Assembly (NCBI RefSeq): GCF_001425165.1
Contig: NZ_LMDU01000013.1
Coordinates: 124,001-188,000, forward strand
Direction: 5' to 3'
DNA length: 64,000 bases
From: Pelomonas sp. Root405
GTDB taxonomy: Bacteria > Pseudomonadota > Gammaproteobacteria > Burkholderiales > Burkholderiaceae_C
Under the pieces are notes generated by a model. That model ran no database searches. It was not told where the DNA came from and saw nothing but the letters and a program-made list of their open reading frames with translations. Positions 1-7,781 of the stretch are shown here, one piece after another (position 1 is the stretch's first letter; each line of letters opens with the position of its first letter). The position numbers and the translations under genes are program-made.

Positions 1-1
1 T

Positions 2-130
2 TTCCTGCGCTGCAGCGAGCCGGCCCTGCGTGACGCCGCCCGCCGACACGCGCCGCTGAAACTCCCGGCCGCGCCCAGCCCGGTCGATGTATTCGCCAGC
101 CTGCGCGAATGGAAGAACGGATTCCGATGA
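2..130 (+). CDS. gloB: Hydroxyacylglutathione hydrolase (glyoxalase II), C-terminal end only
   Basis: The left edge cuts this gene; only 42 codons and the stop remain. The reading frame gives FLRCSEPALRDAA near the start and ends in VFASLREWKNGFR, which matches the conserved C-terminal part of GloB (NPFLR.. and the final W-K-x-G-F/Y-R). The enzyme hydrolyses S-lactoylglutathione to lactate and glutathione in the cytoplasm. The metallo-beta-lactamase metal ligands lie outside the window. The stop codon TGA overlaps the ATG of the next gene (ATGA at 127-130), so gloB and mltD are probably translationally coupled. The identification rests on a short C-terminal stretch and on the gloB-mltD neighbourhood that is common in Burkholderiales. 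Confidence 0.8.
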   Translation, partial: FLRCSEPALRDAARRHAPLKLPAAPSPVDVFASLREWKNGFR

Positions 131-1731
131 CTTTGATCCACCGACTGTCCCCCCTCGTATTGCCGGCCCTGCTGGCCGCCTGCGCCACCACCACTCCCCT
201 CCCCCCGCTGGACGAAGCGCCGGCACCGCCACTGTCCCCTCCCGCCGCGGCTGCCGTGGCCAGCGCCACGACCGAATCCGCCGTTTCGCCCGAGCCAGTG
301 CGCGCCATCGCCGCCGAGCTGCTCGAAGACAACCTGCGCCCTGGCCAGAAGATCGACCTCGACGCCCCGGAGGCCAATGCCGACCTGTGGGCGCGCGTGC
401 GCCAGGGCTTCCAGCTGCAGGACCTGGACGACGACTGGGTGCGCAAGGCCGAGGCCTGGTACAGCGCGCGGCCCGACTACGTCGAGCGCATGACGACACG
501 CGGCAGCCGCTACCTCTTCCACATCGTCGACGAGGTCGAGAAGCGCGGCATGCCGGCCGAGCTGGCCCTGCTGCCCTTCATCGAGAGCGCCTTCGTGACG
601 CATGCCGTGTCCAGTGCCAAGGCCACCGGCATGTGGCAGTTCATGCCCGCCACCGGCCGCGATTTCGACCTGAAGCAAAACATCTTCCGCGACGACCGCC
701 GTGACGTGCTGGCGTCCACCCGTGCAGCGCTGGACTACCTCGGCCGCCTGCACAAGATGTTCGGCGACTGGCACCTGGCGCTGGCCGCCTACAACTGGGG
801 TCAGGGCAACGTGCAGAAGGCGATTGCGCGCAACCAGAAGCGCGGCCTGCCGACCGACTACGCCAGCCTGACGATGCCCGATGAGACGCGCTATTACGTG
901 CCCAAGCTGCAGGCCGTCAAGAACATCGTCCTCAACCCCGACCGCTATGCGCTGGCCCTGCCGCCGGTGGCCAACCACCCGTATTTCCTCAGCGTCAAGA
1001 TCGAGCGCGACATCGACGTGTCGCTGGCCGCCCAGCTCGCCGGCCTCACGCTGGAGACCTTCCAGCAGTTCAACCCGCAGATGAACAAGCCGGTCATTCT
1101 GGCCGCGGCCACGCAGCAGGTGCTGCTGCCCTACGACCAGGCCAGCAACTTCGCCGAAAACCTGGCGCGTCACCGCGGTCCGCTGGCCAGCTGGACAGCC
1201 TGGGTCGTGCCCAAGACGATGAGCCCATCGGAAGCCGCCCGGCGGACCGGCATGCCGGAATCGGCACTGCGCGAGATCAACCGCATCCCGCCCAAGATGC
1301 TGGTCAAGGCCGGCTCCACGCTGCTGGTGCCGCGCGCCGAACATGTGCACGACGACGTCTCCGAACGGCTGGCCGACACCGCCAGCCTCAGCCTGGCGCC
1401 CGACGCGCCGCCGCTGCGCCGAGTGACGCTCAAGGCCGGCAAGGGCGACACGGTCGCCGTGATTGCCGCGCGCTACAAGGTGCGCGCCGATCAGGTCGCG
1501 CAATGGAACAAGGTCGGCAATTCGACCCGCTTCAAGCCCGGCCAGGCCGTGGTGGTCTACACGGCCTTCAAGGCCAAGGCCGCCCCAGCCAAGACGACGG
1601 TGGCGGCACGCGCCGTTGCCAAGAAGGGCAAGTCCTCGGTCCGCGCCGCCAAGGCGCCCGCGCCTCGCAAGCTGGCCAAGGACCGTGGCGGCAAGGGCCG
1701 CAACAACGTCGTCGCGTCAGCCGCGCCTTGA
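127..1731 (+). CDS. mltD: Membrane-bound lytic murein transglycosylase D with LysM repeats
   Basis: A lytic transglycosylase cleaves the MurNAc-GlcNAc bond of peptidoglycan. The ATG at 127 is chosen over an in-frame ATG at 109 because it gives a clean lipoprotein signal (MTLIHRLSPLVLPALLAAC, lipobox LAAC, Cys19) and an ATGA overlap with gloB. The SLT domain carries LLPFIESAF with the likely catalytic Glu153, followed by ATGMWQFMPATGR and later LAAYNWGQGNV. Two degenerate LysM-like segments (about residues 290-410) precede a clearer LysM near 430-480. The last 50 residues are Lys/Ala-rich and may bind the cell wall or be flexible. Length, 534 aa, is normal for MltD. It runs convergently into the sigma gene, overlapping it by 15 nt. 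Confidence 0.93.
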   Translation: MTLIHRLSPLVLPALLAACATTTPLPPLDEAPAPPLSPPAAAAVASATTESAVSPEPVRAIAAELLEDNLRPGQKIDLDAPEANADLWARVRQGFQLQDLDDDWVRKAEAWYSARPDYVERMTTRGSRYLFHIVDEVEKRGMPAELALLPFIESAFVTHAVSSAKATGMWQFMPATGRDFDLKQNIFRDDRRDVLASTRAALDYLGRLHKMFGDWHLALAAYNWGQGNVQKAIARNQKRGLPTDYASLTMPDETRYYVPKLQAVKNIVLNPDRYALALPPVANHPYFLSVKIERDIDVSLAAQLAGLTLETFQQFNPQMNKPVILAAATQQVLLPYDQASNFAENLARHRGPLASWTAWVVPKTMSPSEAARRTGMPESALREINRIPPKMLVKAGSTLLVPRAEHVHDDVSERLADTASLSLAPDAPPLRRVTLKAGKGDTVAVIAARYKVRADQVAQWNKVGNSTRFKPGQAVVVYTAFKAKAAPAKTTVAARAVAKKGKSSVRAAKAPAPRKLAKDRGGKGRNNVVASAAP

Positions 1732-2247
1732 TCCAGCAAGATACTCGCGCATCAGCGCGCGTCCCCGTTGGATGCGGCTCTTGGCCGCCTCGCGCGTGAT
1801 GCCCAAGCGGTCAGCCACCTCGCCGATGGTCAGCTGCTCCATGTCCCGCAGCAGGATCACCTCGCGGTAGATCTCGGGCAGCGACTCGAGCGCGCGGACC
1901 AGGTCGATGCGCAACTCGTCCGGCGGCACGCGGGCCAGGTGCTCGGCCTCGTGCCGCTCGCTCAGCGCCTCGGTGCCGCGCATCAGCCGCAGCACCGGCA
2001 GCATGCACAGCCGCGTCACCATGCGCAGCATCCAAGCGGCCAGCGCCAGGGGATCGCGCAACGTGCCGACGCGCCGATACAGCACGATCAGCGCCTCCTG
2101 CACGACGTCTTCTACCGCCGAGCTGCGATGGCATTGGCGGCGCGCGTAGCGCCGGATGTCCGGCTGCAGCTGGCGCAGCACCTGCTCCAACGCGCCGGGG
2201 TCACCCGCCTGTGCGGCCTCGAAGACCCGCGCGTCGACCGCGATCAC
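1717..2247 (-). CDS. ECF-type RNA polymerase sigma factor
   Basis: This 176-aa protein has the two-domain ECF layout. Region 2 contains DIRRYARRQC, then SAVEDVVQEALIVLYRR in place of the usual D-AEDL-QE-F. Region 4 near the C terminus has SLPEIYREVILLRDMEQLTIGEVADRLGITREAAKSRIQRGRALMRE as a helix-turn-helix of the sigma-70 region 4 type. The start ATG overlaps the stop of the upstream small membrane gene (ATGA), so the two are coupled. No recognisable anti-sigma factor with a zinc-binding motif follows; the downstream neighbour is the convergent mltD, whose end it overlaps. The 70-aa membrane protein upstream could be a partner, but that is inference from position only. Confidence 0.88.
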   Translation of the reverse strand: MIAVDARVFEAAQAGDPGALEQVLRQLQPDIRRYARRQCHRSSAVEDVVQEALIVLYRRVGTLRDPLALAAWMLRMVTRLCMLPVLRLMRGTEALSERHEAEHLARVPPDELRIDLVRALESLPEIYREVILLRDMEQLTIGEVADRLGITREAAKSRIQRGRALMREYLAGSRRG

Positions 2248-2456
2248 CGGCGCTCATCCGGCAGCCGGCGGCCCACCATTGCGCAGGCCGGGCAGAAACC
2301 GAGCAAGCCGCTCAGCGCGGCCAACACCCCGCTGACTGCCAGGCCCACGCCCAGCGGCGTCAATCCCAGTTGCATCAGCGCGCACGCCACGATCAGCGCG
2401 CCGCCGATCCCGCGCGCCCAGCGCTCTTTCGTCCCCACGTTGTTCCTGTAGATCAT
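2244..2456 (-). CDS. Small inner-membrane protein, DUF2892 (YgaP-type transmembrane) family
   Basis: A 70-aa protein beginning MIYRNNVGTKERWARGIGG, followed by two hydrophobic segments (about residues 17-33 and 36-53) and a conserved LLGFCPACAMVG ending. The N-terminal basic segment plus two helices and the G-x-C-P motif match the DUF2892 family, found alone or fused to rhodanese in YgaP. The start is supported by an AGGTG ribosome binding site 7 nt upstream. Longer in-frame extensions upstream run antisense to the MAPEG gene and are not credible. It is translationally coupled to the ECF sigma gene. Its function is unknown; a role in sensing or in sulphur chemistry through the CPAC cysteines would be speculation. 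Confidence 0.8.
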   Translation of the reverse strand: MIYRNNVGTKERWARGIGGALIVACALMQLGLTPLGVGLAVSGVLAALSGLLGFCPACAMVGRRLPDERR

Positions 2457-2548
2457 CAATTCACCTCGTCGCTGCCCGAGCACGGCGGGCATCATCGACA
2501 AGGAGGGCCGCTGATGCGAAAAGGACTCAGGCCGAAGCGAAATAACCG

Positions 2549-2938
2549 CTAGACGAAGAAGAGCGCCGCGCTGACCGCCAGGCCCGCGAACCAGACAAGT
2601 GAGCGCAGCGTCGCCTGATCTGCCACGTACAGACCGATGAAGGCCAGGCGCGCGGCGACGAAGCCCAGTGCCAGCGCATCCACGGTGCCCTGGGGCGCCT
2701 GGTGCTGATGGGCGACGAACAGGCCGGCGAGGAAGACCGGCAAGGCCTCCCAACTGTTGGCCTGCGCGGCATGGGCACGCGCCTGCCAGCCGCTCAGATT
2801 CGCGAGCCATTCGCGCGGCCGGTTGTTGTCGAATCCGCCATCACGGCGGCGCTTGCCGAAGCCCTTGGACTTGGCCAGCCCGGCGCAGACGATGGGCAGC
2901 ACGCAGGCTACGAGCAGGCAGAGTTGGGCAATCGTCAT
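2549..2938 (-). CDS. MAPEG-family integral membrane protein
   Basis: 129 aa with about four hydrophobic helices: residues 3-20, 62-78, 85-104 and 112-129. The segment between helices 1 and 2 holds DNNRPREWLANLSGWQARAHAAQANSWEALPVF; N-x-R and A-x-x-N-x-x-E are the signature of the MAPEG family (microsomal glutathione transferase and FLAP relatives). Bacterial members of this size are mostly of unknown substrate. The ATG lies 10 nt after the recR stop and has an AAGAAG motif in front, so it is probably the last gene of the dnaX-ybaB-recR transcript. A 92-bp gap separates it from the next gene on the same strand. Confidence 0.88.
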   Translation of the reverse strand: MTIAQLCLLVACVLPIVCAGLAKSKGFGKRRRDGGFDNNRPREWLANLSGWQARAHAAQANSWEALPVFLAGLFVAHQHQAPQGTVDALALGFVAARLAFIGLYVADQATLRSLVWFAGLAVSAALFFV

Positions 2939-2948
2939 CGAGCTTCTT

Positions 2949-3530
2949 TCAACGTCGGTCTGTCAGGGCGTGGGCGATGGTGCCCAGGTCCACGTACTCG
3001 AGTTCGCTGCCGACCGGCACGCCACGCGCCAGCCGGGTCGAGCGGATGCCGCGGGCGCGCAGCGCCTCGGCCAGCACATGGGCCGTGGCCTCGCCCTCGG
3101 CGGTGAAGCTGGTGGCGAGGATGACCTCCTCGACGCCCTCCTCGCCCGCCCGGGCGAGCAGCTCGGCCGCGCCGATCTGCCGCGTGCCGACGCCGTCCAG
3201 CGGCGAAAGCCGGCCGAGCAGCACGAAGTAGTAGCCGCGGTAGGAGGCGGTGCGCTCGAGCGCCGCCTGGTCGGCCGGCGTCTCGACGACGCAGAGCAGG
3301 CGCGCATCACGTTCGCCATCGGCGCAGACACCGCAGATGGGCGCCTCGCTGAAGGTGTGGCAGCGCTCGCAATGCTTGATGCGCTCGACCGCCGCCGTCA
3401 ACGCATCGGCCAGGCGCGGCATGGCCAGGCGGTCATGCTGCAGCAGGTGGTAGGCCATGCGCTGAGCCGACTTCTGGCCCACGCCGGGCAGGCGCTTGAG
3501 CGCCTCAACGAGCGTATCCAGTGCGTTCAA
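2949..3530 (-). CDS. recR: Recombination mediator protein RecR
   Basis: RecR works with RecF and RecO to load RecA at single-strand gaps. The 193-aa product has the N-terminal helix-hairpin-helix ([24 protein letters not shown]), a four-cysteine zinc finger (CERC and CGVC, about residues 54-72), and a Toprim domain ([10 protein letters not shown], then [20 protein letters not shown]). The only usable start in this frame is TTG at 3530; an in-frame stop lies six codons upstream, and RecR homologues begin at this point. A four-codon ATG-initiated frame ends in a TGA that overlaps the TTG, so initiation may depend on coupling. It is separated from ybaB by a 136-bp spacer holding a dispersed repeat. 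Confidence 0.95.
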   Translation of the reverse strand: MNALDTLVEALKRLPGVGQKSAQRMAYHLLQHDRLAMPRLADALTAAVERIKHCERCHTFSEAPICGVCADGERDARLLCVVETPADQAALERTASYRGYYFVLLGRLSPLDGVGTRQIGAAELLARAGEEGVEEVILATSFTAEGEATAHVLAEALRARGIRSTRLARGVPVGSELEYVDLGTIAHALTDRR

Positions 3531-3582
3531 ATCGAAGCCATGTTGTCAGCAAACGATCGCCGCCGCAGGCGCGATCTTGTCG

Positions 3583-3665
3583 AGCGGCAGCCGTGGAACT
3601 GGCTTTGCCAGGCCACCGGCTGCGCCCCCTTGAGGGGGAGGCGCGCAGCGCCTCGGGGGTGGGCC
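3583..3665. repeat. Dispersed three-hairpin intergenic repeat, copy 1
   Basis: Lies between ybaB and recR. On the + strand it reads from AGCGGCAGCCGTGGAACTGG to CGGGGGTGGGCC and contains three adjacent inverted repeats: CTGGC-TTT-GCCAG, CCCCCT-TG-AGGGGG and GGCGC-GCA-GCGCC. The second copy at 57299-57381 has the same order of elements with substitutions confined mostly to loops and linkers. Both copies begin within a few bases of the stop codon of the upstream minus-strand gene and fill the spacer before the next gene. This matches a repetitive extragenic palindrome; known REP-like elements act in mRNA stability, gyrase binding or termination, but nothing here shows which applies. Confidence 0.85.
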
Positions 3666-3666
3666 A

Positions 3667-3993
3667 TCAAAACGGGAATTTCATCCCCGGAGGCATGGGC
3701 ATGCCCTGCGTCAGCTTGCCCATCTTCTCGCTGCTCGTCGCCTCGGCACGGCGGGCCGCGTCGTTGAAGGCGGCGGCCACGAGGTCTTCCAGCATGTCCT
3801 TGTCATCAGCCAGCAGGCTGGGGTCGATGGTGACGCGGCGGACTTCGTTCTTGCAGGTCATGACGACCTTGACGAGGCCGGCGCCGCTCTGGCCCTCGAC
3901 CTCGATGCTGGCGAGTTCTTCCTGCGCCTTCTTCAGGTTGTCCTGCATCGCCTGGGCCTGCTTCATCAGACCGGCGAGTTGGCCTTTCATCAT
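3667..3993 (-). CDS. ybaB: YbaB/EbfC family nucleoid-associated protein
   Basis: A 108-aa protein starting [28 protein letters not shown], the typical N-terminal helix, followed by the core [26 protein letters not shown] and a C-terminal [12 protein letters not shown]. YbaB forms homodimeric tweezers that bind DNA with little sequence specificity. It sits 13 nt downstream of dnaX and upstream of recR, the order conserved across most proteobacteria. Length is normal for the family. Confidence 0.95.
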   Translation of the reverse strand: MMKGQLAGLMKQAQAMQDNLKKAQEELASIEVEGQSGAGLVKVVMTCKNEVRRVTIDPSLLADDKDMLEDLVAAAFNDAARRAEATSSEKMGKLTQGMPMPPGMKFPF

Positions 3994-4006
3994 GATCGTG
4001 TCCTTG

Positions 4007-5869
4007 TCAAAGAGTGGGAGTCAGCGGCTGCACGGAGCCCGGCAAGATGCGCGCCGACGAAAATTGGGAAAGCAGCGTCCGTGTCATCGGATGTTGGGCG
4101 GCGAGGTCCTCCGCAGCCCGTTGCTGTGCCTCGGTGCGGGCCACGGTGCGCAGCGCAATCGAGTCCTCGGCGACGCCGACCTCGATGTGGAGCTGTGCAT
4201 CCAGCGCCGCTTCGAGCTTGGCGACGAGGGCCGGTGCGCGCAGCGATTCGCGCTCGACCCGCAAGGTCCAGGCCTCACGGCCGTCGACGGTGCGGCGCGC
4301 AAGTGCCTGCGCCTGGCGGGCCAGCTCGGCGGTCATCCCGACCAGGTTGAGGGCCGCGACGCGTTCGGCCCATTGCGCGCCCTCGGCGGTCTCGCGCAAC
4401 ACCGCACGGCGCGGCGCTTCGACATCCCGCGCGGCGGCGGGAACGGATGCCGGCGCATCGTCCGCCTCCATCCACGGCGGCGGCGCATCGTCGGGCGGCG
4501 GGCCGTCCATGTCGTCGTCCGCCTGGGCGTCGACTTCAACGGGGCGCGGACGCAGACGGTCGCTGAGTTTGGGGGCGGATGGCTCGGCTGCCATGGGCGC
4601 CGCAACCACCGGCGCCGGCGTGAAGCCCTTGGGCGTCGCGACCGGTGCCAGGACAGGCGCTGCGACCGGCGCCGGCGGCGCCACCTTAGGCAACGGCACC
4701 GCGACGACGGCCTTGGCCACCGCGGGCGGCCTCACCAGGGCCGCGGCCTTGATCGGCTTGGCGCTGGTGCCCGCCGGCCGGAAGGCCAGCATGCGCAGCA
4801 GCACCATCAGCAGGCCGGCGTACTCATCCGGTGCCAGGTGCAGCTCGGCGCGGCCGTGCAGGGCCATGCTGTACATCAGCTGAATCTCGTCGGCCGGCAG
4901 CGCGGCGGCCAGGCGGCGGATCTCGGCGGTCTCGGTGTCGGCATCGTCCAGCGCGGTGGGCGCGGCCTGCGCCAGCGCCATCTGCTGGAAGAGCGTGGCC
5001 AGGTCCTCCAGCGTGCCCGCAGCCGACAGGCCGGCACCACGCAGCGCATCGGCCTGGGCAACGACGGCCTCGCCGCTGGCGGCAGCCAGTGCATCGACGA
5101 TGGCGACGACATGACCGCGGTCGACGCTGCCCAGCATCTGGCGCACGCCCGCTTCGGTCAGTGAGCCGGCACCGAAAGCAATCGCCTGGTCGGTCAGCGA
5201 CAGGCCGTCGCGCATGGAGCCCCGCGCGGCACGCGACAGCAGCCGCAGCGCGCCCGGCTCGGCCGGCACGTTCTCGGCACCGAGCACATTGCCGAGGTGC
5301 ATCTGCACGTCCGCCGCTGCCATCGGCCGCAGGTTGAACTGCAGGCAGCGCGACAGCACGGTGACCGGCACCTTCTGCGGGTCGGTCGTGGCCAGCACGA
5401 ACTTCAGGTAGTCGGGCGGCTCCTCCAGCGTCTTCAGCATCGCGTTGAAGGCGGTGTTCGACAGCATGTGCACTTCGTCGATCATGTAGACCTTGAAGCG
5501 CCCGACGACCGGCTTGTAGACGGCTTGGTCCAGCAGTTGCGAGATCTCCTCGACACCGCGGTTGGACGCCGCGTCCAGTTCCACGTAGTCGACGAAGCGA
5601 CCCGAATCGATGTCCCGGCAGGCGTGGCAGACACCGCAGGGCTGGGCCGTGATACCGCCCGCGCCGTCCGGCCCCACGCAGTTCAGGCTCTTGGCCAGGA
5701 TGCGCGACACCGTCGTCTTGCCGACGCCACGGGTGCCCGTGAACAGATAGGCGTGGTGCAGGCGCCCCTGCGTCAACGCGTTGGCCAGGGCCTGCACGAC
5801 GTGTTCCTGGCCAACGAGCTGCTCGAAACTCTGCGGACGGTATTTGCGGGCCAGGACCTGGTAACTCAT
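4007..5869 (-). CDS. dnaX: DNA polymerase III subunit tau/gamma
   Basis: The clamp-loader ATPase of the replisome. The start ATG at 5869 gives [21 protein letters not shown], the invariant DnaX N terminus; the frame stays open further upstream only as antisense of the PurM-like gene. Walker A is GTRGVGKTT (residues 45-53), the zinc module uses Cys64, Cys78, Cys81 and Cys84, and Walker B/sensor 1 are MIDEVHML and [18 protein letters not shown] Pro/Ala-rich linker (about 370-480) leads to a C-terminal domain that resembles tau domain V. Total 620 aa. I found no A-AAA-AAG slippery heptamer, so a separate gamma product by frameshifting is not predicted. Divergent from the PurM-like gene with only 33 bp between starts. 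Confidence 0.95.
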   Translation of the reverse strand: MSYQVLARKYRPQSFEQLVGQEHVVQALANALTQGRLHHAYLFTGTRGVGKTTVSRILAKSLNCVGPDGAGGITAQPCGVCHACRDIDSGRFVDYVELDAASNRGVEEISQLLDQAVYKPVVGRFKVYMIDEVHMLSNTAFNAMLKTLEEPPDYLKFVLATTDPQKVPVTVLSRCLQFNLRPMAAADVQMHLGNVLGAENVPAEPGALRLLSRAARGSMRDGLSLTDQAIAFGAGSLTEAGVRQMLGSVDRGHVVAIVDALAAASGEAVVAQADALRGAGLSAAGTLEDLATLFQQMALAQAAPTALDDADTETAEIRRLAAALPADEIQLMYSMALHGRAELHLAPDEYAGLLMVLLRMLAFRPAGTSAKPIKAAALVRPPAVAKAVVAVPLPKVAPPAPVAAPVLAPVATPKGFTPAPVVAAPMAAEPSAPKLSDRLRPRPVEVDAQADDDMDGPPPDDAPPPWMEADDAPASVPAAARDVEAPRRAVLRETAEGAQWAERVAALNLVGMTAELARQAQALARRTVDGREAWTLRVERESLRAPALVAKLEAALDAQLHIEVGVAEDSIALRTVARTEAQQRAAEDLAAQHPMTRTLLSQFSSARILPGSVQPLTPTL

Positions 5870-5888
5870 CCGCAGGATTCTAGGCGTC

Positions 5889-5894
5889 GATAAT
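5889..5894 (+). promoter_or_regulatory. -10 element directly before the PurM-like gene
   Basis: GATAAT lies 8 nt before the ATG at 5903. A transcript from it would start within about two bases of the initiation codon. The 33-bp space shared with divergent dnaX leaves no room for a conventional leader. No convincing -35 is visible, so this is a sequence-based candidate only. Confidence 0.45.
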
Positions 5895-5902
5895 CCCGCC
5901 CC

Positions 5903-7012
5903 ATGACCTCGCAAGCCCCCCTCACCTACGACCAGGCCGGCGTCAATTACGACCTGATCGACCCGCTCAAGATCACCGCGCAACGCGCCGCCGCCGCCAC
6001 CGGCGCCCACCTGGGCGCACATGGCTTCACCGAAGTGAAGGCCTCGCGCGGCGAATCGGCCTATGTGGTGGACGTGGGGCCCTTCTACCTGGCGTCCATC
6101 GTCGAATGCCTGGGCACCAAGACGCTGGTGGCCGACGAGATGGCCAAGTTGACGGGCAAGAGCTACTTCGCCGGCATCGCTCAGGACACCATCGCGATGG
6201 CCGTCAACGACCTGATCACCGTCGGCGCGACGCCGCTGGTCGTGCAGGCCTACTGGGCCGCGGGTGGCAGCGACTGGTTCGGCGACGCGCAGCGCGCCCA
6301 GGCGCTGGTGGCCGGCTGGAAGGCCGCCTGCGACACCTGCCAGGTCGCCTGGGGCGGTGGCGAGACGCCCGCGTTGGCCGGCATCGTGGAAGACGGCCGC
6401 ATCGACCTGGCCGCGTCCTGCACCGGCCTGATCAACCCCAAGGAGCGGCTCTCGGTCGGCGACAAGCTGGGCGCTGGCGACGCCATCGTGCTGCTGGCCT
6501 CCAGCGGCATCCATGCCAACGGCCTGAGCCTGGCGCGCAAGCTGGCCGAGCGCCTGCCCCAGGGCTATCTGACCGAGATCGAACCGGGTCTGACGTACGG
6601 CGAAGCGCTGCTCGCACCGACTGCCCTTTATTCCCCCGTCACCGAGGCGCTGTGGAAGGCCGGCATCGCGCCCCACTACTGCGCCAACATCACCGGCCAC
6701 GGCTGGCGCAAGCTGTTGCGCCACCCGAGCGCGCTGACCTATCGCATCCACACCGTGCCGCCCAAGACCGCGGTACTCGACTTCATCCAGAAGCAGGCCG
6801 GCCAGGACGACCGCGAGGCCTATTCGACGCTCAACATGGGCGCCGGATTCGCCATCTTCGTCAAGGCCGACGACGCCGAGCGCACCGCCCAGGTCGCGCG
6901 CGATTGCGGCATCCAGGCCTGGGTGGCCGGCACGGTCGAGGCGGGCGAGAAGCAGTTGTTGATCGAGCCGCTGAACATCCGCTTTAGCGAAGACGACCTG
7001 GCATTGCGCTGA
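5903..7012 (+). CDS. PurM-like protein (AIR synthase-related)
   Basis: 369 aa of the AIR synthase superfamily, whose PurM member makes 5-aminoimidazole ribonucleotide from FGAM and ATP. Retained family features are LTYDQAGVNYD at the N terminus (like SYKDAGVDID), LGTKTLVAD, AVNDLITVGATPL, the glycine-rich GGGETPAL and SSGIHANGLSLARKL, and YSTLNMGAGFAIF near the C terminus. It is divergent: the canonical V-S-G-T-D-G-V-G-T-K loop is shortened to SIVECLGTKTL, and it is longer than E. coli PurM (345 aa). It may be a paralogue with altered substrate or an unusual true PurM. It stands alone, divergent to dnaX, outside any purine operon. Confidence 0.72.
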   Translation: MTSQAPLTYDQAGVNYDLIDPLKITAQRAAAATGAHLGAHGFTEVKASRGESAYVVDVGPFYLASIVECLGTKTLVADEMAKLTGKSYFAGIAQDTIAMAVNDLITVGATPLVVQAYWAAGGSDWFGDAQRAQALVAGWKAACDTCQVAWGGGETPALAGIVEDGRIDLAASCTGLINPKERLSVGDKLGAGDAIVLLASSGIHANGLSLARKLAERLPQGYLTEIEPGLTYGEALLAPTALYSPVTEALWKAGIAPHYCANITGHGWRKLLRHPSALTYRIHTVPPKTAVLDFIQKQAGQDDREAYSTLNMGAGFAIFVKADDAERTAQVARDCGIQAWVAGTVEAGEKQLLIEPLNIRFSEDDLALR

Positions 7013-7162
7013 AGTGTCCGGTCCACAGCTCCCGAGGGCCGAGCGCCGGGCTGCTCCCAAGCCGGCCCGTCTGGTGATGTGCAAGCGGGGCATTCCCCGC
7101 GAGCATCGCCGCCCGGTTGGGCTGTCCTGCGTTCGGCAGCGCAAGCCCGGACGAGGGGCATC

Positions 7163-7549
7163 GTGACCTGGTACTACACCCAGATGGTCCAGTGGCATGT
7201 GTGGCTGGCCTGGTGCAGCGTGGGCCTGTTCTTCGCGCGCGGCCTGCTGTTTCAGTTCGGCGCGCCGCAGCTCCAAGGCATCGCCAAGGACGCGCGTCTG
7301 CTGGTGGTGGTCTTCAGCGTCAATGCCTGCCTCGTCGTCACTGGCTTGGGCCTCTGGGGCGCCATCGGCTACCACCCCGTGCGCGATTGGTGGCTCGGGG
7401 TGAAGCTCGTCGCGCTGCTCGGCTACGTGGCTTGCGGCCATTGGGCATTGAGCCAGGCGCGCCTTCACCTAATCGGCTATCTCACCGCGTTGGCCCTGCT
7501 GGCGCTGGCAATGGACCTTTCGATCAACCGCCAGTTTTTGCCCGGGTAG
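7163..7549 (+). CDS. SirB2-like four-helix membrane protein
   Basis: 128 aa with about four transmembrane helices: LAWCSVGLFFARGLLFQFG, LLVVVFSVNACLVVTGLGL, WLGVKLVALLGYVACG and LIGYLTALALLALAMDLSI. The pattern H-x-x-L-A near the start, RG in helix 1 and WL-x-x-K-L in helix 3 resembles the SirB family, but the match is by eye. The GTG at 7163 is chosen because a GAGGGG ribosome binding motif sits 5 nt upstream; the in-frame sequence further upstream lacks protein-like character. The stop lies just before the promoter and body of the SRP RNA. Function unknown. Confidence 0.65.
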   Translation: MTWYYTQMVQWHVWLAWCSVGLFFARGLLFQFGAPQLQGIAKDARLLVVVFSVNACLVVTGLGLWGAIGYHPVRDWWLGVKLVALLGYVACGHWALSQARLHLIGYLTALALLALAMDLSINRQFLPG

Positions 7550-7552
7550 AAT
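7547..7552 (+). promoter_or_regulatory. -10 element of the SRP RNA gene
   Basis: TAGAAT starts inside the last codons of the preceding membrane gene and ends 7 nt before the predicted 5' end of the 4.5S RNA at 7560. The spacing fits a sigma-70 promoter. The -35 region is poor. Confidence 0.55.
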
Positions 7553-7559
7553 GATCAGC

Positions 7560-7653
7560 GACGGGCCTCCCCGCATGGAAGCGCGCCCAACCGGGTCAGG
7601 TGGGGAACCAAGCAGCCCTAAGCGTTGCAACCAGTGCCGGGGTCAGGCTCGTC
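7560..7653 (+). ncRNA. ffs: Signal recognition particle RNA (4.5S, small bacterial type)
   Basis: The conserved apical core is present: GGTCAGGTGGGGAACCAAGC at 7594-7613, followed by AGCCCTAAGC, the site of Ffh binding and the GGAA tetraloop. The ends pair perfectly as a terminal stem: GACGGGCCT at 7560-7568 with AGGCTCGTC at 7645-7653 (one G-U pair). Length of about 94 nt is normal for the small SRP RNA. With Ffh it targets nascent inner-membrane proteins to FtsY. It lies in the dnaX neighbourhood, as in many Burkholderiales. Confidence 0.93.
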
Positions 7654-7730
7654 ACCCTCCCCTCCCTTCTTGAAGCCGACTGCGGCGATGTCGTTGGCCC
7701 CCCTGGCCACGGCCACTTGCCAAGCTGAGC

Positions 7731-7759
7731 GAAAAAAAGGGAAGGCTTGTCGCCTCCCC
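7731..7759 (-). terminator. Rho-independent terminator of the envelope gene cluster
   Basis: Read on the minus strand, GGGGAGGC-GACAA-GCCTTCCC (one mismatch) is followed by seven T residues. It lies about 20 nt after the stop of the secreted-protein gene at 7782. On the + strand there is no T run, so it should not stop SRP RNA transcription. Confidence 0.8.
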
Positions 7760-7781
7760 CCTCGTCAGGCAGTGCCCCGAG

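Noticed and set aside
1768-2451. Long plus-strand frame over the sigma factor gene.
   Set aside because: Repetitive Gln/His/Arg-rich translation typical of an antisense shadow; the minus strand encodes recognisable sigma motifs.
4007-5869. Programmed frameshift producing a gamma subunit from dnaX.
   Set aside because: No A-AAA-AAG-type slippery heptamer was seen in the coding strand; the region is G+C-rich.
5870-7468. The dnaX frame stays open far upstream, giving an apparent 1153-aa protein.
   Set aside because: The extension is antisense to the PurM-like and SirB2-like genes, and [20 protein letters not shown] at 5869 is the family's N terminus.
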